A DNA stretch of 56,789 nt from Rheinheimera riviphila (lineage in GTDB: Bacteria > Pseudomonadota > Gammaproteobacteria > Enterobacterales > Alteromonadaceae): the NCBI RefSeq assembly GCF_004005945.1, contig NZ_SACS01000003.1, forward strand, positions 1 to 56,789. Direction: 5' to 3'. The first letter of the stretch is position 1. The number at the start of each line of letters is the position of its first letter. Shown here in pieces: positions 43,457-52,267 of this stretch. The notes under the pieces are model-generated. The model saw only the letters and a program-made list of their open reading frames with translations. It did no database searches and was not told the DNA's origin. Both the position numbers and the translations under genes were made by a program.

Positions 43457-43564
43457 AGGACACCCACTTTCCTTTGAACTAGGACACCCACCAATTTTCA
43501 TGAGTTAAAAAGTCTTTGAACCAGGACACCCACCAATTTTCGTGAGTTAAAAAGTGGGTGTCCT
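43457..43564. repeat. Tandem 42-bp repeat with inverted GTGGGTGTCCT end
   Basis: Units 43472-43513 and 43514-43555 are identical except for two bases. AGGACACCCAC occurs three times (43457, 43481, 43523) and its reverse complement GTGGGTGTCCT once (43554-43564), giving an 11-bp stem with a 20-base loop. The pattern is like the ends of small mobile or REP-type elements; no transposase is nearby. It fills the gap between DUF2252 and the amidohydrolase gene. Confidence 0.85.
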
Positions 43565-43616
43565 GTTTTACTGTTGTCAATGTATGGATGTGATGCAGAT
43601 TTTCCGAATTCAGGCT

Positions 43617-45260
43617 TTAAAGCTGCGCCATACACTCAACTTCTACTTTAGCGCCCAATGCCAGACCACTGGCGGCAAAAGCGCTTCTGGCGGGTAAAGG
43701 CGCTTTAAAATATTGAATGTAAACCTTATTGGCAGCTGGCCACTCGTTGATATCGGCTAACATTAATGTGCATTTAAAGACGGCATCAAAGCCGAGCTGA
43801 TGTTCTTGCAATACGGCCGAAATATTCAGCATGGTTTGATGCATTTGGCTTTCAATTGTCTGCCCATTCAGCACCATAGTGCCGGGAAAATTCCCCAACT
43901 GCCCTGACAGATACAGCACGCCATTGACCGCACGGGCGCTGCTGAATGGCAAGCGTTGATCATCGCCACGATAGACAAACCGGCCATTTTTAATCACGTG
44001 GCTTATCTGACGGCTATTGCTGATATTTTCTGTTGGATCTGCTGATAAGATCAGCAGATTGGCCTTTTTCCCGATGTCGATGCTACCGACTTTATCTGCA
44101 ATACCAATAGCTTCAGCACCATGTAAAGTTGCAGCCTGAATCGCTTCTATTGGCGTCAGCCCTGCCTGTTCAACCAGTAACTGCATCTCCTGATGCACCA
44201 TAGGGTAATCAAGCCCGGCTTTATCACTTAAATAATCGGTGCCCGCGACAATTTTTATCCCTTGCTGGTGCGCTAGTTTGGTTAATAACACCCCATGCTG
44301 ATAAATAGTGGCCGCATTCAGATTCCGTTTTTGCAACTGATGGAAAATCGTTAAAGTGGCATCCAGCATTGTGCCGTGTTGTTTCATTTGCTGCAGCAAT
44401 GGCAGGTAATTCGCCGGATCAAAAGAAGCCTTTTTTACTGCTTCGGACACCGGTAAATCTTTACGGCGCCAGTTTTCATAAGAGGAAATAACGGTTGCAG
44501 CTAAGTCAGGTGCATGCGAAATGACCTCAACTCCGGCTTGTACCGCATCCGCCGGGTTCGCTGGCCCGACATAAGCATGAGCCCACACTTTCACACCGTG
44601 TTTTTTTGCAGCCGCAGCAAGCTTAGGCATTAAATCAGCCGGTACTTTGGCATAAATTTTTATGCCTGTCGCACCAGTCCCTAAAGTGCGTAACATTAAC
44701 GCATCAAAGTCGGTCTGTGCATTCACCGAACGCATCCAGTCGGTATCACCCGGCGTTTTGCCACGAGCTGAAGCGACCGTGCGCGGATCGCTGAAAAACT
44801 CGGGTCCACCAATAATGACTGAATAATACATATCAGGCGATTGAATTAAATCCAATTCGGCCTGCCGTTTTAAGCCCGTCAATACGCGCACATCACCGCC
44901 CATATCCCGAACTGTCGTCACGCCACCTCTTAACAAAGCGCTGAGTCTTTGTTGTGTAGCAGCAGCGTTATCGCCTCCTTCGGGTTCCGTGGCATGATGC
45001 ACATGAGCATCAATTAATCCCGGCAGCAGGTACAAACCTCCCATATCCAGCACTGTACTGTCAGCAGGACGTTTTTTGCTGCCGGTTTTATACACCGCGC
45101 TGATGCTATCTCCATCAAGTACAACGGTTTGACCCGCTTTGAGTTGTAAGCTTTTTACATCCACCAGGGTGATATTTTCTAATAACACACTCTGTGCTGA
45201 CGCGGCACAACTTAGGGCAGTAAACAGCAATGCAACAGGACGGGAAAATTGAATGGCCAT
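43617..45260 (-). CDS. Secreted amidohydrolase fused to a RidA domain
   Basis: A 547-residue exported protein. A signal peptide ends near AASAQS. Residues ~30-430 are an amidohydrolase (imidazolonepropionase/Xaa-Pro-dipeptidase-like): LIDAHVHHATEPEGGD gives the metal HxH, WAHAYV and SHAPDL the later His, and VAGTDYLSD the catalytic Asp. Residues ~435-547 are a RidA domain with LSGQLGNFPG, the arginine in PARSAF (Arg525) and the final acidic residue in VEVEC (Glu542), the residues used to hydrolyse enamines/imines. The start at 45260 gives the signal peptide and has AAGAG upstream; the longer frame begins inside a repeat. Substrate unknown. Confidence 0.87.
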   Translation of the reverse strand: MAIQFSRPVALLFTALSCAASAQSVLLENITLVDVKSLQLKAGQTVVLDGDSISAVYKTGSKKRPADSTVLDMGGLYLLPGLIDAHVHHATEPEGGDNAAATQQRLSALLRGGVTTVRDMGGDVRVLTGLKRQAELDLIQSPDMYYSVIIGGPEFFSDPRTVASARGKTPGDTDWMRSVNAQTDFDALMLRTLGTGATGIKIYAKVPADLMPKLAAAAKKHGVKVWAHAYVGPANPADAVQAGVEVISHAPDLAATVISSYENWRRKDLPVSEAVKKASFDPANYLPLLQQMKQHGTMLDATLTIFHQLQKRNLNAATIYQHGVLLTKLAHQQGIKIVAGTDYLSDKAGLDYPMVHQEMQLLVEQAGLTPIEAIQAATLHGAEAIGIADKVGSIDIGKKANLLILSADPTENISNSRQISHVIKNGRFVYRGDDQRLPFSSARAVNGVLYLSGQLGNFPGTMVLNGQTIESQMHQTMLNISAVLQEHQLGFDAVFKCTLMLADINEWPAANKVYIQYFKAPLPARSAFAASGLALGAKVEVECMAQL

Positions 45261-45296
45261 TAGTTTCTCTTCTAAGTGATTGTTCTTATTTATGTC

Positions 45297-45424
45297 TATA
45301 CCCGTCATCCTTGAAGACTCGGGGTTGTTGCCTTCGCTCGTTCGCCCCAGTCACATAGGACAACTATGCTCCTGGGGTCTCACTCTCTCGTCGCCTACCC
45401 GAATCTTCAATGATTTTGGGTATA
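45297..45424 (-). repeat. Interspersed repeat, long copy
   Basis: A 128-base element bounded by TATACCC and GGGTATA. Its reverse complement equals 41917-41993 over both ends, with a central hairpin (CCCCAG at 45345-45350 with CTGGGG at 45371-45376, CATAG/CTATG inside) that the short copy has lost between two CGAG words. It lies just upstream of the amidohydrolase start. Confidence 0.85.
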
Positions 45425-45514
45425 GTTATACCTAAGCCATATTGAAGCCACCAGTAAACAACTCAAAACCTGACGTTAAAAATCTGGTTTTGGCCGCATT
45501 CCGGCCGTATTCGC

Positions 45515-46273
45515 TTATTTAATTTTCAGCTCCAGTGACAATAAGGTTCCTACCAGAGTCGTGATCACCACCGAGACCAATGAGCCAATCAACACGTACT
45601 CTGTCATGCTGCGATCGGCGTTTTTATTCAGCTCTCCAAATCTGAAGATGGACTTAGCTGCCAAGACAAAACCCACGGCTTCATAACTGCCCACCAGCGT
45701 AAACGTCAGTATTAACAAGCGTTCTAAATAACCGATAAGCTCACCGCCGGCGACAATGCCGCTCACCTGAGCTTTTTTAGCTTCACCGGTACCTGAGATT
45801 GGGTACTTCTTTAAGATGCTGCCAATCACAATCGATGTTGGTTTGAGAATGAGCAAATAACCAAGCACCACCAGCAGTGCATCCGAAAACTGCTGATGCT
45901 GCAGCACTTCAGCAATACTGACACCGTCTGTCATATAAAGGGCGATGGCTGCGAGCACTGTGATATGCAATGCCTGATCAAGCACAAAGCAGGATAACTT
46001 CTCGCCATTCGGGCTCGTGACTTTCCATAAATCAATCATAAAATGGCTCACTGCGACTATCACGACCCAGCAGGCAGCCGCGCGCCCATCAACCCCAAAT
46101 ACCATTGCAGGGATTAATAACGAGATGCCATGTAACAGTGAATGAAAGTACAGCTCTTTTGCGCGGTATGTTTTGGCTTTTTTGGCGTCGACCCAGCGTT
46201 TTGGCTGTAGGTAAAAGTCACAAATGATGTGCATCAGCAAAAACAGCAGCAGTAAATGAAAAAAATCAACCAT
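45515..46273 (-). CDS. DUF3307 membrane protein (SatE-like partner)
   Basis: A 252-residue inner-membrane protein of the DUF3307 family. It has the start LLLFLLMHIICDFYLQPKRW, HSLLHGISLLIP, and four to six helices including a C-terminal one before LSLELKIK. Function is unknown; members often sit next to SatD-family genes as here. Its start overlaps the satD-like stop by eight bases, so the two are co-translated. A gene-free stretch of 90 bases follows, then the interspersed repeat. Confidence 0.8.
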   Translation of the reverse strand: MVDFFHLLLLFLLMHIICDFYLQPKRWVDAKKAKTYRAKELYFHSLLHGISLLIPAMVFGVDGRAAACWVVIVAVSHFMIDLWKVTSPNGEKLSCFVLDQALHITVLAAIALYMTDGVSIAEVLQHQQFSDALLVVLGYLLILKPTSIVIGSILKKYPISGTGEAKKAQVSGIVAGGELIGYLERLLILTFTLVGSYEAVGFVLAAKSIFRFGELNKNADRSMTEYVLIGSLVSVVITTLVGTLLSLELKIK

Positions 46274-46916
46274 ACTCGACTCCCGCGACCTGCTTGATGA
46301 ATCGCCAATTCAGTTCACTGATCAACGGCCAGCCAGAAGCTTTGAGTGACTTACTGGCGGTTGCGGTAGCAACACCAAGCGTTTCAGCTAATTCATTGAC
46401 TGACAAGCCGTCGTTCGATTGCAACATCGGCAGCATCACTTCACATTGGCGCGAAGTTAATGCCGTAAGTTGTCGATCAAGGTACTTGATAAGTAAGGCA
46501 AAGTGCTCGGTAAGCTCTAAGCGGTCTGAGCTAAACACTAACCGCTCACTCTTCAGGGCTTTTAAGCCACGGCCAGATAGCACAAAGGCTTTACCCATCG
46601 ATTGTGACACCGATTCTCGCAGATCAGCATGCGAGGCAATCGCAAAACTAATGCGGCTATCAAATTCTTTGCCAAGTGCTTTGATGCTGATCCGATAAAT
46701 CAGGGTGTATCGCAGAGCACTTTCAATATCATGCACCACGGACTGAAACTCGTCGCCACGCTCGATACTATGCGCATTGGCGGAATTGCCTGTGCTGATC
46801 AACAGTTGGATTTGTTTAATCCTTGTCAGTAGTTTTTCAAACTGCTCAGAGGTGAGCTTAGTTGAATTGACAATGTCACCACTGATCACAGCGATAGGTT
46901 GATGAGTAAGCTGCAC
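46266..46916 (-). CDS. SatD family protein with C-terminal helix-turn-helix
   Basis: A 216-residue cytoplasmic protein. The start is GTG at 46916: GGAG lies seven bases upstream, and the longer TTG frame would begin next to the first operator. The N-terminal domain has VISGDIVNSTKL (Asp14) and RGDEFQ (Asp55), acidic motifs reminiscent of class III nucleotide cyclase metal sites, though it belongs to the SatD family whose function is unknown. The C-terminal ~155-205 holds LTSRQCEVMLPML then LSVNELAETLGVATATASKSL, a helix-turn-helix. Four near-identical palindromes cluster directly upstream, suggesting it binds them and represses itself. DUF3307 follows with an eight-base overlap. Confidence 0.78.
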   Translation of the reverse strand: MQLTHQPIAVISGDIVNSTKLTSEQFEKLLTRIKQIQLLISTGNSANAHSIERGDEFQSVVHDIESALRYTLIYRISIKALGKEFDSRISFAIASHADLRESVSQSMGKAFVLSGRGLKALKSERLVFSSDRLELTEHFALLIKYLDRQLTALTSRQCEVMLPMLQSNDGLSVNELAETLGVATATASKSLKASGWPLISELNWRFIKQVAGVEYG

Positions 46917-46948
46917 TTTTAAACTCCGTTTTACGTCCAACGACAAAT

Positions 46949-46966
46949 TTAGCCACTTTTGGCTAA
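46949..46966. promoter_or_regulatory. SatD operator O1
   Basis: TTAGCCACTTTTGGCTAA, 7-bp arms with a 4-base centre. It is the palindrome nearest to the satD start and 28 bases from O2. Confidence 0.8.
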
Positions 46967-46976
46967 TTATGCAAAT

Positions 46977-46994
46977 TTAGCTATTTTTGGCTAA
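46977..46994. promoter_or_regulatory. SatD operator O2
   Basis: TTAGCTATTTTTGGCTAA, one arm base different from O1 plus a centre change. It starts 28 bases from O1. Confidence 0.8.
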
Positions 46995-47031
46995 TTACAC
47001 CATAGAGTCCGCTTGCTCTAACCAACTGCAA

Positions 47032-47049
47032 TTAGCCATTTTTGGCTAA
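47032..47049. promoter_or_regulatory. SatD operator O3
   Basis: TTAGCCATTTTTGGCTAA, perfect arms; it starts 55 bases from O2 and 28 bases from O4. Confidence 0.8.
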
Positions 47050-47059
47050 AAACAGACAA

Positions 47060-47077
47060 TTAGCTATTTATGGCTAA
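47060..47077. promoter_or_regulatory. SatD operator O4
   Basis: TTAGCTATTTATGGCTAA, starting 28 bases from O3, so O1/O2 and O3/O4 form two pairs around the likely promoter at about 46995-47031. Confidence 0.8.
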
Positions 47078-47283
47078 AAACTACAAACAAGCGCCATTAA
47101 TCCTTCCAAATAACGCACCAGATCCTGCCTTTACTGGCAATAATCCCATCACCGATTAGAATTCCACAGGTGGTCAACACTGAACCATCCAGCAACGGCA
47201 AGGATGACGTCGGGCGGCAGGCAGTCGATGCTGCACCCATTTGAGGTGTCGTTTCCCCCCTTTTTGACACAAGGAATATTGAT

Positions 47284-48753
47284 ATGGCGCTGCATGCCCC
47301 CGCTTATGGTCCGGTATTGGGATTGACCACTGGCAACTCGGTCAGACTGATGGCCGGAATTGACCACCATGGAATTGACGAAGGTGTGTCGAAAGCATCC
47401 AAACTAAACTCCGGCTTTTTGCGTTTTAAAAAAGCAGCCGACAGCAGATGGAGCAGCGTCAAAAAATTTCGTTTTAACCGCAATTTTTATTGGACCGGGG
47501 TGATTGAACTGACCGATCTCACGGCGGATACCGAATACAGTTACCAACTTGGTTATGATTTAAAAGACCCTACGCCAGAGCCTGCCGCTGCCGACTGGAA
47601 AAAAATTCCGGTTCACAGCTTTAGAACCGCGGCCATGGCACCAACATCGCTGCACTTTTGTTTTGGCTCTTGCCTGCGTCAAGACGATGATGATGACCGG
47701 GTCGGTAAAGTGTTGCACCACGTCAGCGCGCTGCATGCTGCGCGACCGCTGGATTTTATGCTGTGGATGGGCGATCAGATTTACAACGACAAAATGCTGT
47801 TTTTAACCGCTAACAATTCTTCGAGGGATGACTTTTTCGAGGTCTATAAACATTTTTTCAATAACGCTTATGTAAAGCCGATCCTCGCCAACATCCCAAA
47901 TTATATGGTGATGGACGACCACGAAATCGAAAATAGCTTTGCCGATGGTGCGGCGGACTATGCCAATAGTGGTTTATTCAGTTCAAAAACCAAAAAGGAA
48001 CGGCTGATCAATGGCATTCTCGCGATGTATTGTTATCAGCTCAGTCACGGCCCTATCTACAACAGTGTTGCCGATCCGGAGCAGCCGGGCGTCGCATTTA
48101 TTAAAGGTCAGGAAGACAATCAAGTGCCGGTGCGACACTATGCCGCGGTGGCGATGGGTGACGTTGGATTATTTCTGATGGATTGCCGCAAAGAGCGCAA
48201 CAAAGACAAAGACTTGCTGATTTCTGAACATCAGGAAGCAGCCTTGCTGGCGTTTTTGTCCGATCCACAATACCGGGTGCGTTTTGTGGTGTCTTCAGTG
48301 ACGTTTCTGGCCGACGATGACGCCAGCAAAAAACGCGCTGACAACTGGAAACGCGCGGCAGCGCAACGAAACCGGATCATCAGCCACCTCATCAAGCACA
48401 GTATTCCAAACGTGTTTTTCCTGTCCGGTGATGTGCATTCGCATTTTGCGGCGCGCCTGGAAATCAACAAAAAGCCCAGCAGCATTTATCAGTTGGTGTC
48501 GGGTTCATTGTTTTGGCCAACCTCATTTATCATCGACCAAATCCGCTGGTTCCGCGACGATGTGATGTTTAAGCAGCCGGTGTTTGGCTGTGATAAAAAA
48601 GTGGTGCTCAGTAACCCCCTTTCCGACATCGACACTGACTTTTTTGCCAGTAATGGTATCGGTTATGTTGCGGTTGAACAAAACGAGGTATTATTTCGGG
48701 TGATCAATGAAAAAGGCACCACCATGATTGAAGCTCGGCTGCCGTTGCAATAA
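47284..48753 (+). CDS. PhoD-like phosphatase, no signal peptide
   Basis: A 489-residue metallophosphatase of the PhoD-like group. The motifs are FCFGSCLRQDDDDD, LWMGDQIYND, MVMDDHEIENS and LSGDVHSHFAARLEI. Unlike the gene at 32868 it lacks a Tat or Sec signal, so it should work in the cytoplasm on phosphodiesters or phosphorylated intermediates. A fibronectin-like N-terminal part (~40-115) precedes the catalytic domain. A ribosome site AAGGAA lies eight bases before ATG. It stands alone between the SatD operators and a thioredoxin-like gene. Confidence 0.85.
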   Translation: MALHAPAYGPVLGLTTGNSVRLMAGIDHHGIDEGVSKASKLNSGFLRFKKAADSRWSSVKKFRFNRNFYWTGVIELTDLTADTEYSYQLGYDLKDPTPEPAAADWKKIPVHSFRTAAMAPTSLHFCFGSCLRQDDDDDRVGKVLHHVSALHAARPLDFMLWMGDQIYNDKMLFLTANNSSRDDFFEVYKHFFNNAYVKPILANIPNYMVMDDHEIENSFADGAADYANSGLFSSKTKKERLINGILAMYCYQLSHGPIYNSVADPEQPGVAFIKGQEDNQVPVRHYAAVAMGDVGLFLMDCRKERNKDKDLLISEHQEAALLAFLSDPQYRVRFVVSSVTFLADDDASKKRADNWKRAAAQRNRIISHLIKHSIPNVFFLSGDVHSHFAARLEINKKPSSIYQLVSGSLFWPTSFIIDQIRWFRDDVMFKQPVFGCDKKVVLSNPLSDIDTDFFASNGIGYVAVEQNEVLFRVINEKGTTMIEARLPLQ

Positions 48754-48789
48754 CTAGCCAAGTTACGGGTGACCCTGGTAAAAATATCG

Positions 48790-48823
48790 CGAATTTACAA
48801 AACGAATTTACAAAACGAATTTT
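48790..48823. repeat. 13-bp tandem repeat
   Basis: CGAATTTACAAAA occurs at 48790 and 48803, followed by CGAATTTT at 48816. It lies in the AT-rich leader upstream of the thioredoxin-like gene; it may be part of its promoter or an expansion by slippage. Confidence 0.8.
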
Positions 48824-48842
48824 AAAAACAGCCATCTTCTTC

Positions 48843-48860
48843 GGTGCCAGACTCGGCACC
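48843..48860. repeat. Hairpin upstream of thioredoxin-like gene
   Basis: GGTGCC (48843-48848) pairs with GGCACC (48855-48860), loop AGACTC, 23 bases before the ATG at 48884. No T-run follows; a possible leader structure. Confidence 0.5.
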
Positions 48861-48883
48861 CTGATATTTATCCGGAGTCTGAT

Positions 48884-49810
48884 ATGAAAAAAATGTTTAG
48901 CTTACTGATTTGGATCAGTTACTTAGCACTGGCTACACCGGCCATGAGCGCAGATTTTGCCTCAGTGCAATTACAACAGTTCCCAACCTTGCAACCGGTC
49001 AGTTTGCAAGGCCTCAACAATGGTAAGCCTAGCTATGTGAAATTGTGGGCCAGCTGGTGCCAGCCTTGTCTGGAGCAGATGCCACATTTTCAAAAGCTGC
49101 AACAAAGCTACGGCGACAAAGTTAATTTTGTCGCGATTAACATCAATATTAATGAAGAGCGTGACGCCATTCGGCAGGTGATTAAGCGTTTCGGGCTGAC
49201 GATGCCGGTGTGGCTGGATCAGCAAGGTAAAATCGCGCTGGCGCTGGGGCTGGTCGGAACCCCGATGTCGGTGCTGATCAACAGTCAGGGACAGCAGGTG
49301 TATAGCACCCATGAATCCGATCAGGCGCTTGATACCTTACTGGCTAAACTTGCCGCCGGGCAGCAGCTGCCACCGGCCGACAACAGCAGTCTGTCAATCG
49401 CCGCCCAGCAACAGTTGTTGGCACCATTTACCAAAGGCGAACATCTGCTGTTTTTTAGCGCCAGCTGGTGTGACTGGTATCTGGCTGAATCGCGGCCGGC
49501 GATGTCAGCCCACTGTAAAGTTGCCCAGCAAGGTTTAAATAAACTGGCGGCCGAGTTCCCAGCCCAGCACTGGCAAGGTGTGGTCAATCATTTATGGACC
49601 GATGACAAAGCGCTGAACGATTTTATCGCGTTGTATCAGCTCAAAGTGCCATTTCAAATAGATAGCGGCGGCGTGTTATTCCAGCATTTTAATGTGCGTG
49701 AAATTCCGGTATTGCTGAAAATTAAGGATGGTAAAACGGTGGCGCGGATCACTGATTTTAACGATATGGCCAAGGTCCGTCTGATGTTGCAGCAGACCAA
49801 AGCGCTTTAG
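48884..49810 (+). CDS. Periplasmic thioredoxin-like (TlpA/ResA-type) protein, two-domain
   Basis: A 308-residue exported thiol-disulphide protein. A signal peptide ends near MSADF. The first domain has the active pair WASWCQPCLEQM (Cys59, Cys62) and the cis-proline region TPMS, like TlpA reductases. A second thioredoxin-like stretch begins FFSASWCDWYLAES with only one cysteine of the pair, so it may be a non-catalytic partner or binding domain. It likely reduces or isomerises periplasmic proteins. It has a ribosome site with GGAG about eight bases before ATG. Confidence 0.8.
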   Translation: MKKMFSLLIWISYLALATPAMSADFASVQLQQFPTLQPVSLQGLNNGKPSYVKLWASWCQPCLEQMPHFQKLQQSYGDKVNFVAINININEERDAIRQVIKRFGLTMPVWLDQQGKIALALGLVGTPMSVLINSQGQQVYSTHESDQALDTLLAKLAAGQQLPPADNSSLSIAAQQQLLAPFTKGEHLLFFSASWCDWYLAESRPAMSAHCKVAQQGLNKLAAEFPAQHWQGVVNHLWTDDKALNDFIALYQLKVPFQIDSGGVLFQHFNVREIPVLLKIKDGKTVARITDFNDMAKVRLMLQQTKAL

Positions 49811-49846
49811 TTGTCGCTTTGCACTGTAAACAAAAGATCTGTCACG

Positions 49847-50905
49847 CTAATGACCAAGCAACTGCTGTTTTAAAGCCAGCGGCGATAAACTCAGTTTTTC
49901 GCCCTGCTCCAGATGTTTGATAAGTTCAACAATCGCTGAATTGACCGGTGTCGCCACGCCGGTCTGAATACCAAGACGCTCCACGGCGCCGTTCAGATAC
50001 ATAATTTCGGTGCGCCGGCCGGCCTGAATATCGTCCCACATTGAGGATCGGGCAAAGGGGTCAATGCGCAGCATTTGTCCGGCCAGCACTTTAAACAGCG
50101 GCGTCGGTAAACGCAGCAAGGTGGGTAACCAGTGGTTCGGTAGACGGGTTAAGCTGCCGGGCTTGATCTGTAGCGCCTGACATACATGAAGCCATTCCTG
50201 CATCGCAGCAGCCAGCACCTGGCGTAAATCGCGGTTTTGCAATTGTTGTTTCAGTGGTAAATCACTGATCGCATTCAGTGCATTATTCAAATTTAACAAT
50301 AACTTACCGTATTCCACTGCCTGCATATCCGCCGCAATCGACAATGGCAGACCATGTCTTGCAAAAATAGCCGCCAGATATTGCAAACGGTTGTCTTCAC
50401 TTTGTGGCCAGATTAAATCACCGCCGCTGGCCATCGAAAAAGTGCCGGCACTGGTTTTCACCACGTTAAACGGCACGATGGCGCGATAAATTGGATTTGG
50501 CAGTTCGTTTTCCAGCATCACGCTGATGCCAACGCCATTTTGCAGCGCTATCACCGGCACGTCAGGACGGATAAATTTCTTCAGTTGTGGAATTAAATGT
50601 GGCAGGCTGGTGGCTTTGACGGTGAGCAAAATCACATCACATTCAATCAGACTCACCATCGAGGTAAAAAACGCCGGTGCGTTGACCGTCAGATGTTGCC
50701 CGCCGAAACTGGCCGTCAGGCCGTAGGCAGCAAATTCGATGGCTAAAGCTTCGCGGCCAAAAAACTGCACCGCTAGCGCTTTATCCTGACTCAGCACGGC
50801 TCCCAAAAAACAACCGACAGCGCCGGCACCGACAATCCCCAGCGTGCTGTGAATGGCGGCACTTTGGGTTTGTTGCTCCGGTAGACTGTCGGTATGACTG
50901 GGCAT
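49847..50905 (-). CDS. 2-dehydropantoate 2-reductase (PanE) family protein
   Basis: A 352-residue NADPH-dependent reductase. The Rossmann motif GIVGAGAVGCFLGAVLS lies near residue 24, KATSLPHLIPQL and LQNGVG follow, and the C-terminal domain (~210-350) has the helical part with KLLLNLNNALNAISDL. PanE makes pantoate for coenzyme A. An unusual 20-residue N-terminal extension precedes the Rossmann motif. It lies 12 bases after a class II DAHP synthase on the same strand, so it might instead act on a related 2-keto acid; most likely it is PanE. Confidence 0.8.
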   Translation of the reverse strand: MPSHTDSLPEQQTQSAAIHSTLGIVGAGAVGCFLGAVLSQDKALAVQFFGREALAIEFAAYGLTASFGGQHLTVNAPAFFTSMVSLIECDVILLTVKATSLPHLIPQLKKFIRPDVPVIALQNGVGISVMLENELPNPIYRAIVPFNVVKTSAGTFSMASGGDLIWPQSEDNRLQYLAAIFARHGLPLSIAADMQAVEYGKLLLNLNNALNAISDLPLKQQLQNRDLRQVLAAAMQEWLHVCQALQIKPGSLTRLPNHWLPTLLRLPTPLFKVLAGQMLRIDPFARSSMWDDIQAGRRTEIMYLNGAVERLGIQTGVATPVNSAIVELIKHLEQGEKLSLSPLALKQQLLGH

Positions 50906-50917
50906 AATGCCTGCTGG

Positions 50918-52267
50918 TTATTTACGAACGCTTTGCAGAGTATCCGCGATTAAAAACGCTAATTCCAGTACCTGATCAGCATTTAACCTTGGGTCGCACT
51001 GCGTCAGGTAACGTTTGCTTAAATCGTTCTCCGACAAACCATAAGCGCCGCCGGTACATTCGGTGACATGCTCGCCGGTCATCTCCAGATGAATACCGCC
51101 AGCATGGCTGCCTTCGGCCTGATGCACCTGGAAGAAATTCCGGATCTCACGCAAAATCGCTTCAAAATCACGGGTTTTATAGTCGTTGCTGGCTTTGACG
51201 GTATTGCCGTGCATCGGATCTGAACTCCAGACCACTTTGCGGCCTTCGCGCTGCACGCGGCGCACTAACGCCGGTAATTTATCGGCTAATTTGTCTGCGC
51301 CCATCCGGGTGATCAGCGTCAACCGTCCCGGGATATTTTCAGGGTTTAACTGGTCAATCAGCCGGATCAGATCCAGCTCGTCCATACCAGGGCCAACTTT
51401 TACGCCAATTGGGTTGTGAATGCCGCGGAAGAATTCGATATGTGCGTGATCCAGCTGCCGGGTGCGTTCGCCAATCCACACCATATGCGCCGAACAGTCG
51501 TACCACAATCCTGTTAATGAATCGCGGCGGGTTAAGGCTTCTTCGTAGTTCAGCAACAAGGCTTCGTGCGAGGTATAAAGCGTGGTTTCGCGAATTGATG
51601 GTGAATTTTGCGCGCTGATGCCGCAAATTTCCATAAAACGCAGCGCTTCCTGAATACGCTGCGCGATATCCTGATAACGGCCTTTCAGTGGGTTCGACTC
51701 GACAAAACCCATATTCCAGCGGCTAACCTGATGTAAATCAGCCAAACCGCCCTGGGCAAAAGCCCGCAACAGGTTCAGCGTTGACGCCGAATGATGGTAC
51801 GCCGTCAATAACCGGTTTGGATCCGGCTTGCGGGCGGCGGCATTAAATTCAAAACTATTGACGATATCACCGCGATAACTTGGGTGACTAACGCCATCGA
51901 TGGTTTCTAAATCGCTGGAACGTGGTTTGGCATATTGACCCGCCATCCGCGCGACTTTCACCACCGGACAACCACCGGCAAAGGTCAGTACCACCGCCAT
52001 TTGCAATAACACTTTAAAGGTATCGCGAATTTTAGGCGCATTAAAGTTACTAAAGCTCTCCGCACAATCGCCACCTTGCAGTAAGAAGGCTTTGCCTTCG
52101 GCCACCTGGCCTAACTGACTAAAGAGATCACGGGTTTCCTGAGCGAATACCAAAGGCGGAAACGAATGCAGCTGTTGCTCCACGTTTGCCAATAAGGTCA
52201 GGTCATCGTAAGAAGGTTGTTGTTGGATGGGAAGTGCTCGCCAACTTTGAGGCGTCCAGGTGTTCAC
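50918..52267 (-). CDS. Class II 3-deoxy-7-phosphoheptulonate synthase
   Basis: A 449-residue class II (AroH-type) DAHP synthase, the first step of aromatic amino acid synthesis, joining PEP and erythrose 4-phosphate. Core motifs [28 protein letters not shown] and [10 protein letters not shown] are present, the last with the metal-binding residues. It has the plain class II length, without the large extension of the mycobacterial enzyme. The start is GTG with AGGA eight bases upstream. It precedes the panE-like gene. The 210-base leader is AT-rich with TAGC repeats. Confidence 0.93.
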   Translation of the reverse strand: MNTWTPQSWRALPIQQQPSYDDLTLLANVEQQLHSFPPLVFAQETRDLFSQLGQVAEGKAFLLQGGDCAESFSNFNAPKIRDTFKVLLQMAVVLTFAGGCPVVKVARMAGQYAKPRSSDLETIDGVSHPSYRGDIVNSFEFNAAARKPDPNRLLTAYHHSASTLNLLRAFAQGGLADLHQVSRWNMGFVESNPLKGRYQDIAQRIQEALRFMEICGISAQNSPSIRETTLYTSHEALLLNYEEALTRRDSLTGLWYDCSAHMVWIGERTRQLDHAHIEFFRGIHNPIGVKVGPGMDELDLIRLIDQLNPENIPGRLTLITRMGADKLADKLPALVRRVQREGRKVVWSSDPMHGNTVKASNDYKTRDFEAILREIRNFFQVHQAEGSHAGGIHLEMTGEHVTECTGGAYGLSENDLSKRYLTQCDPRLNADQVLELAFLIADTLQSVRK

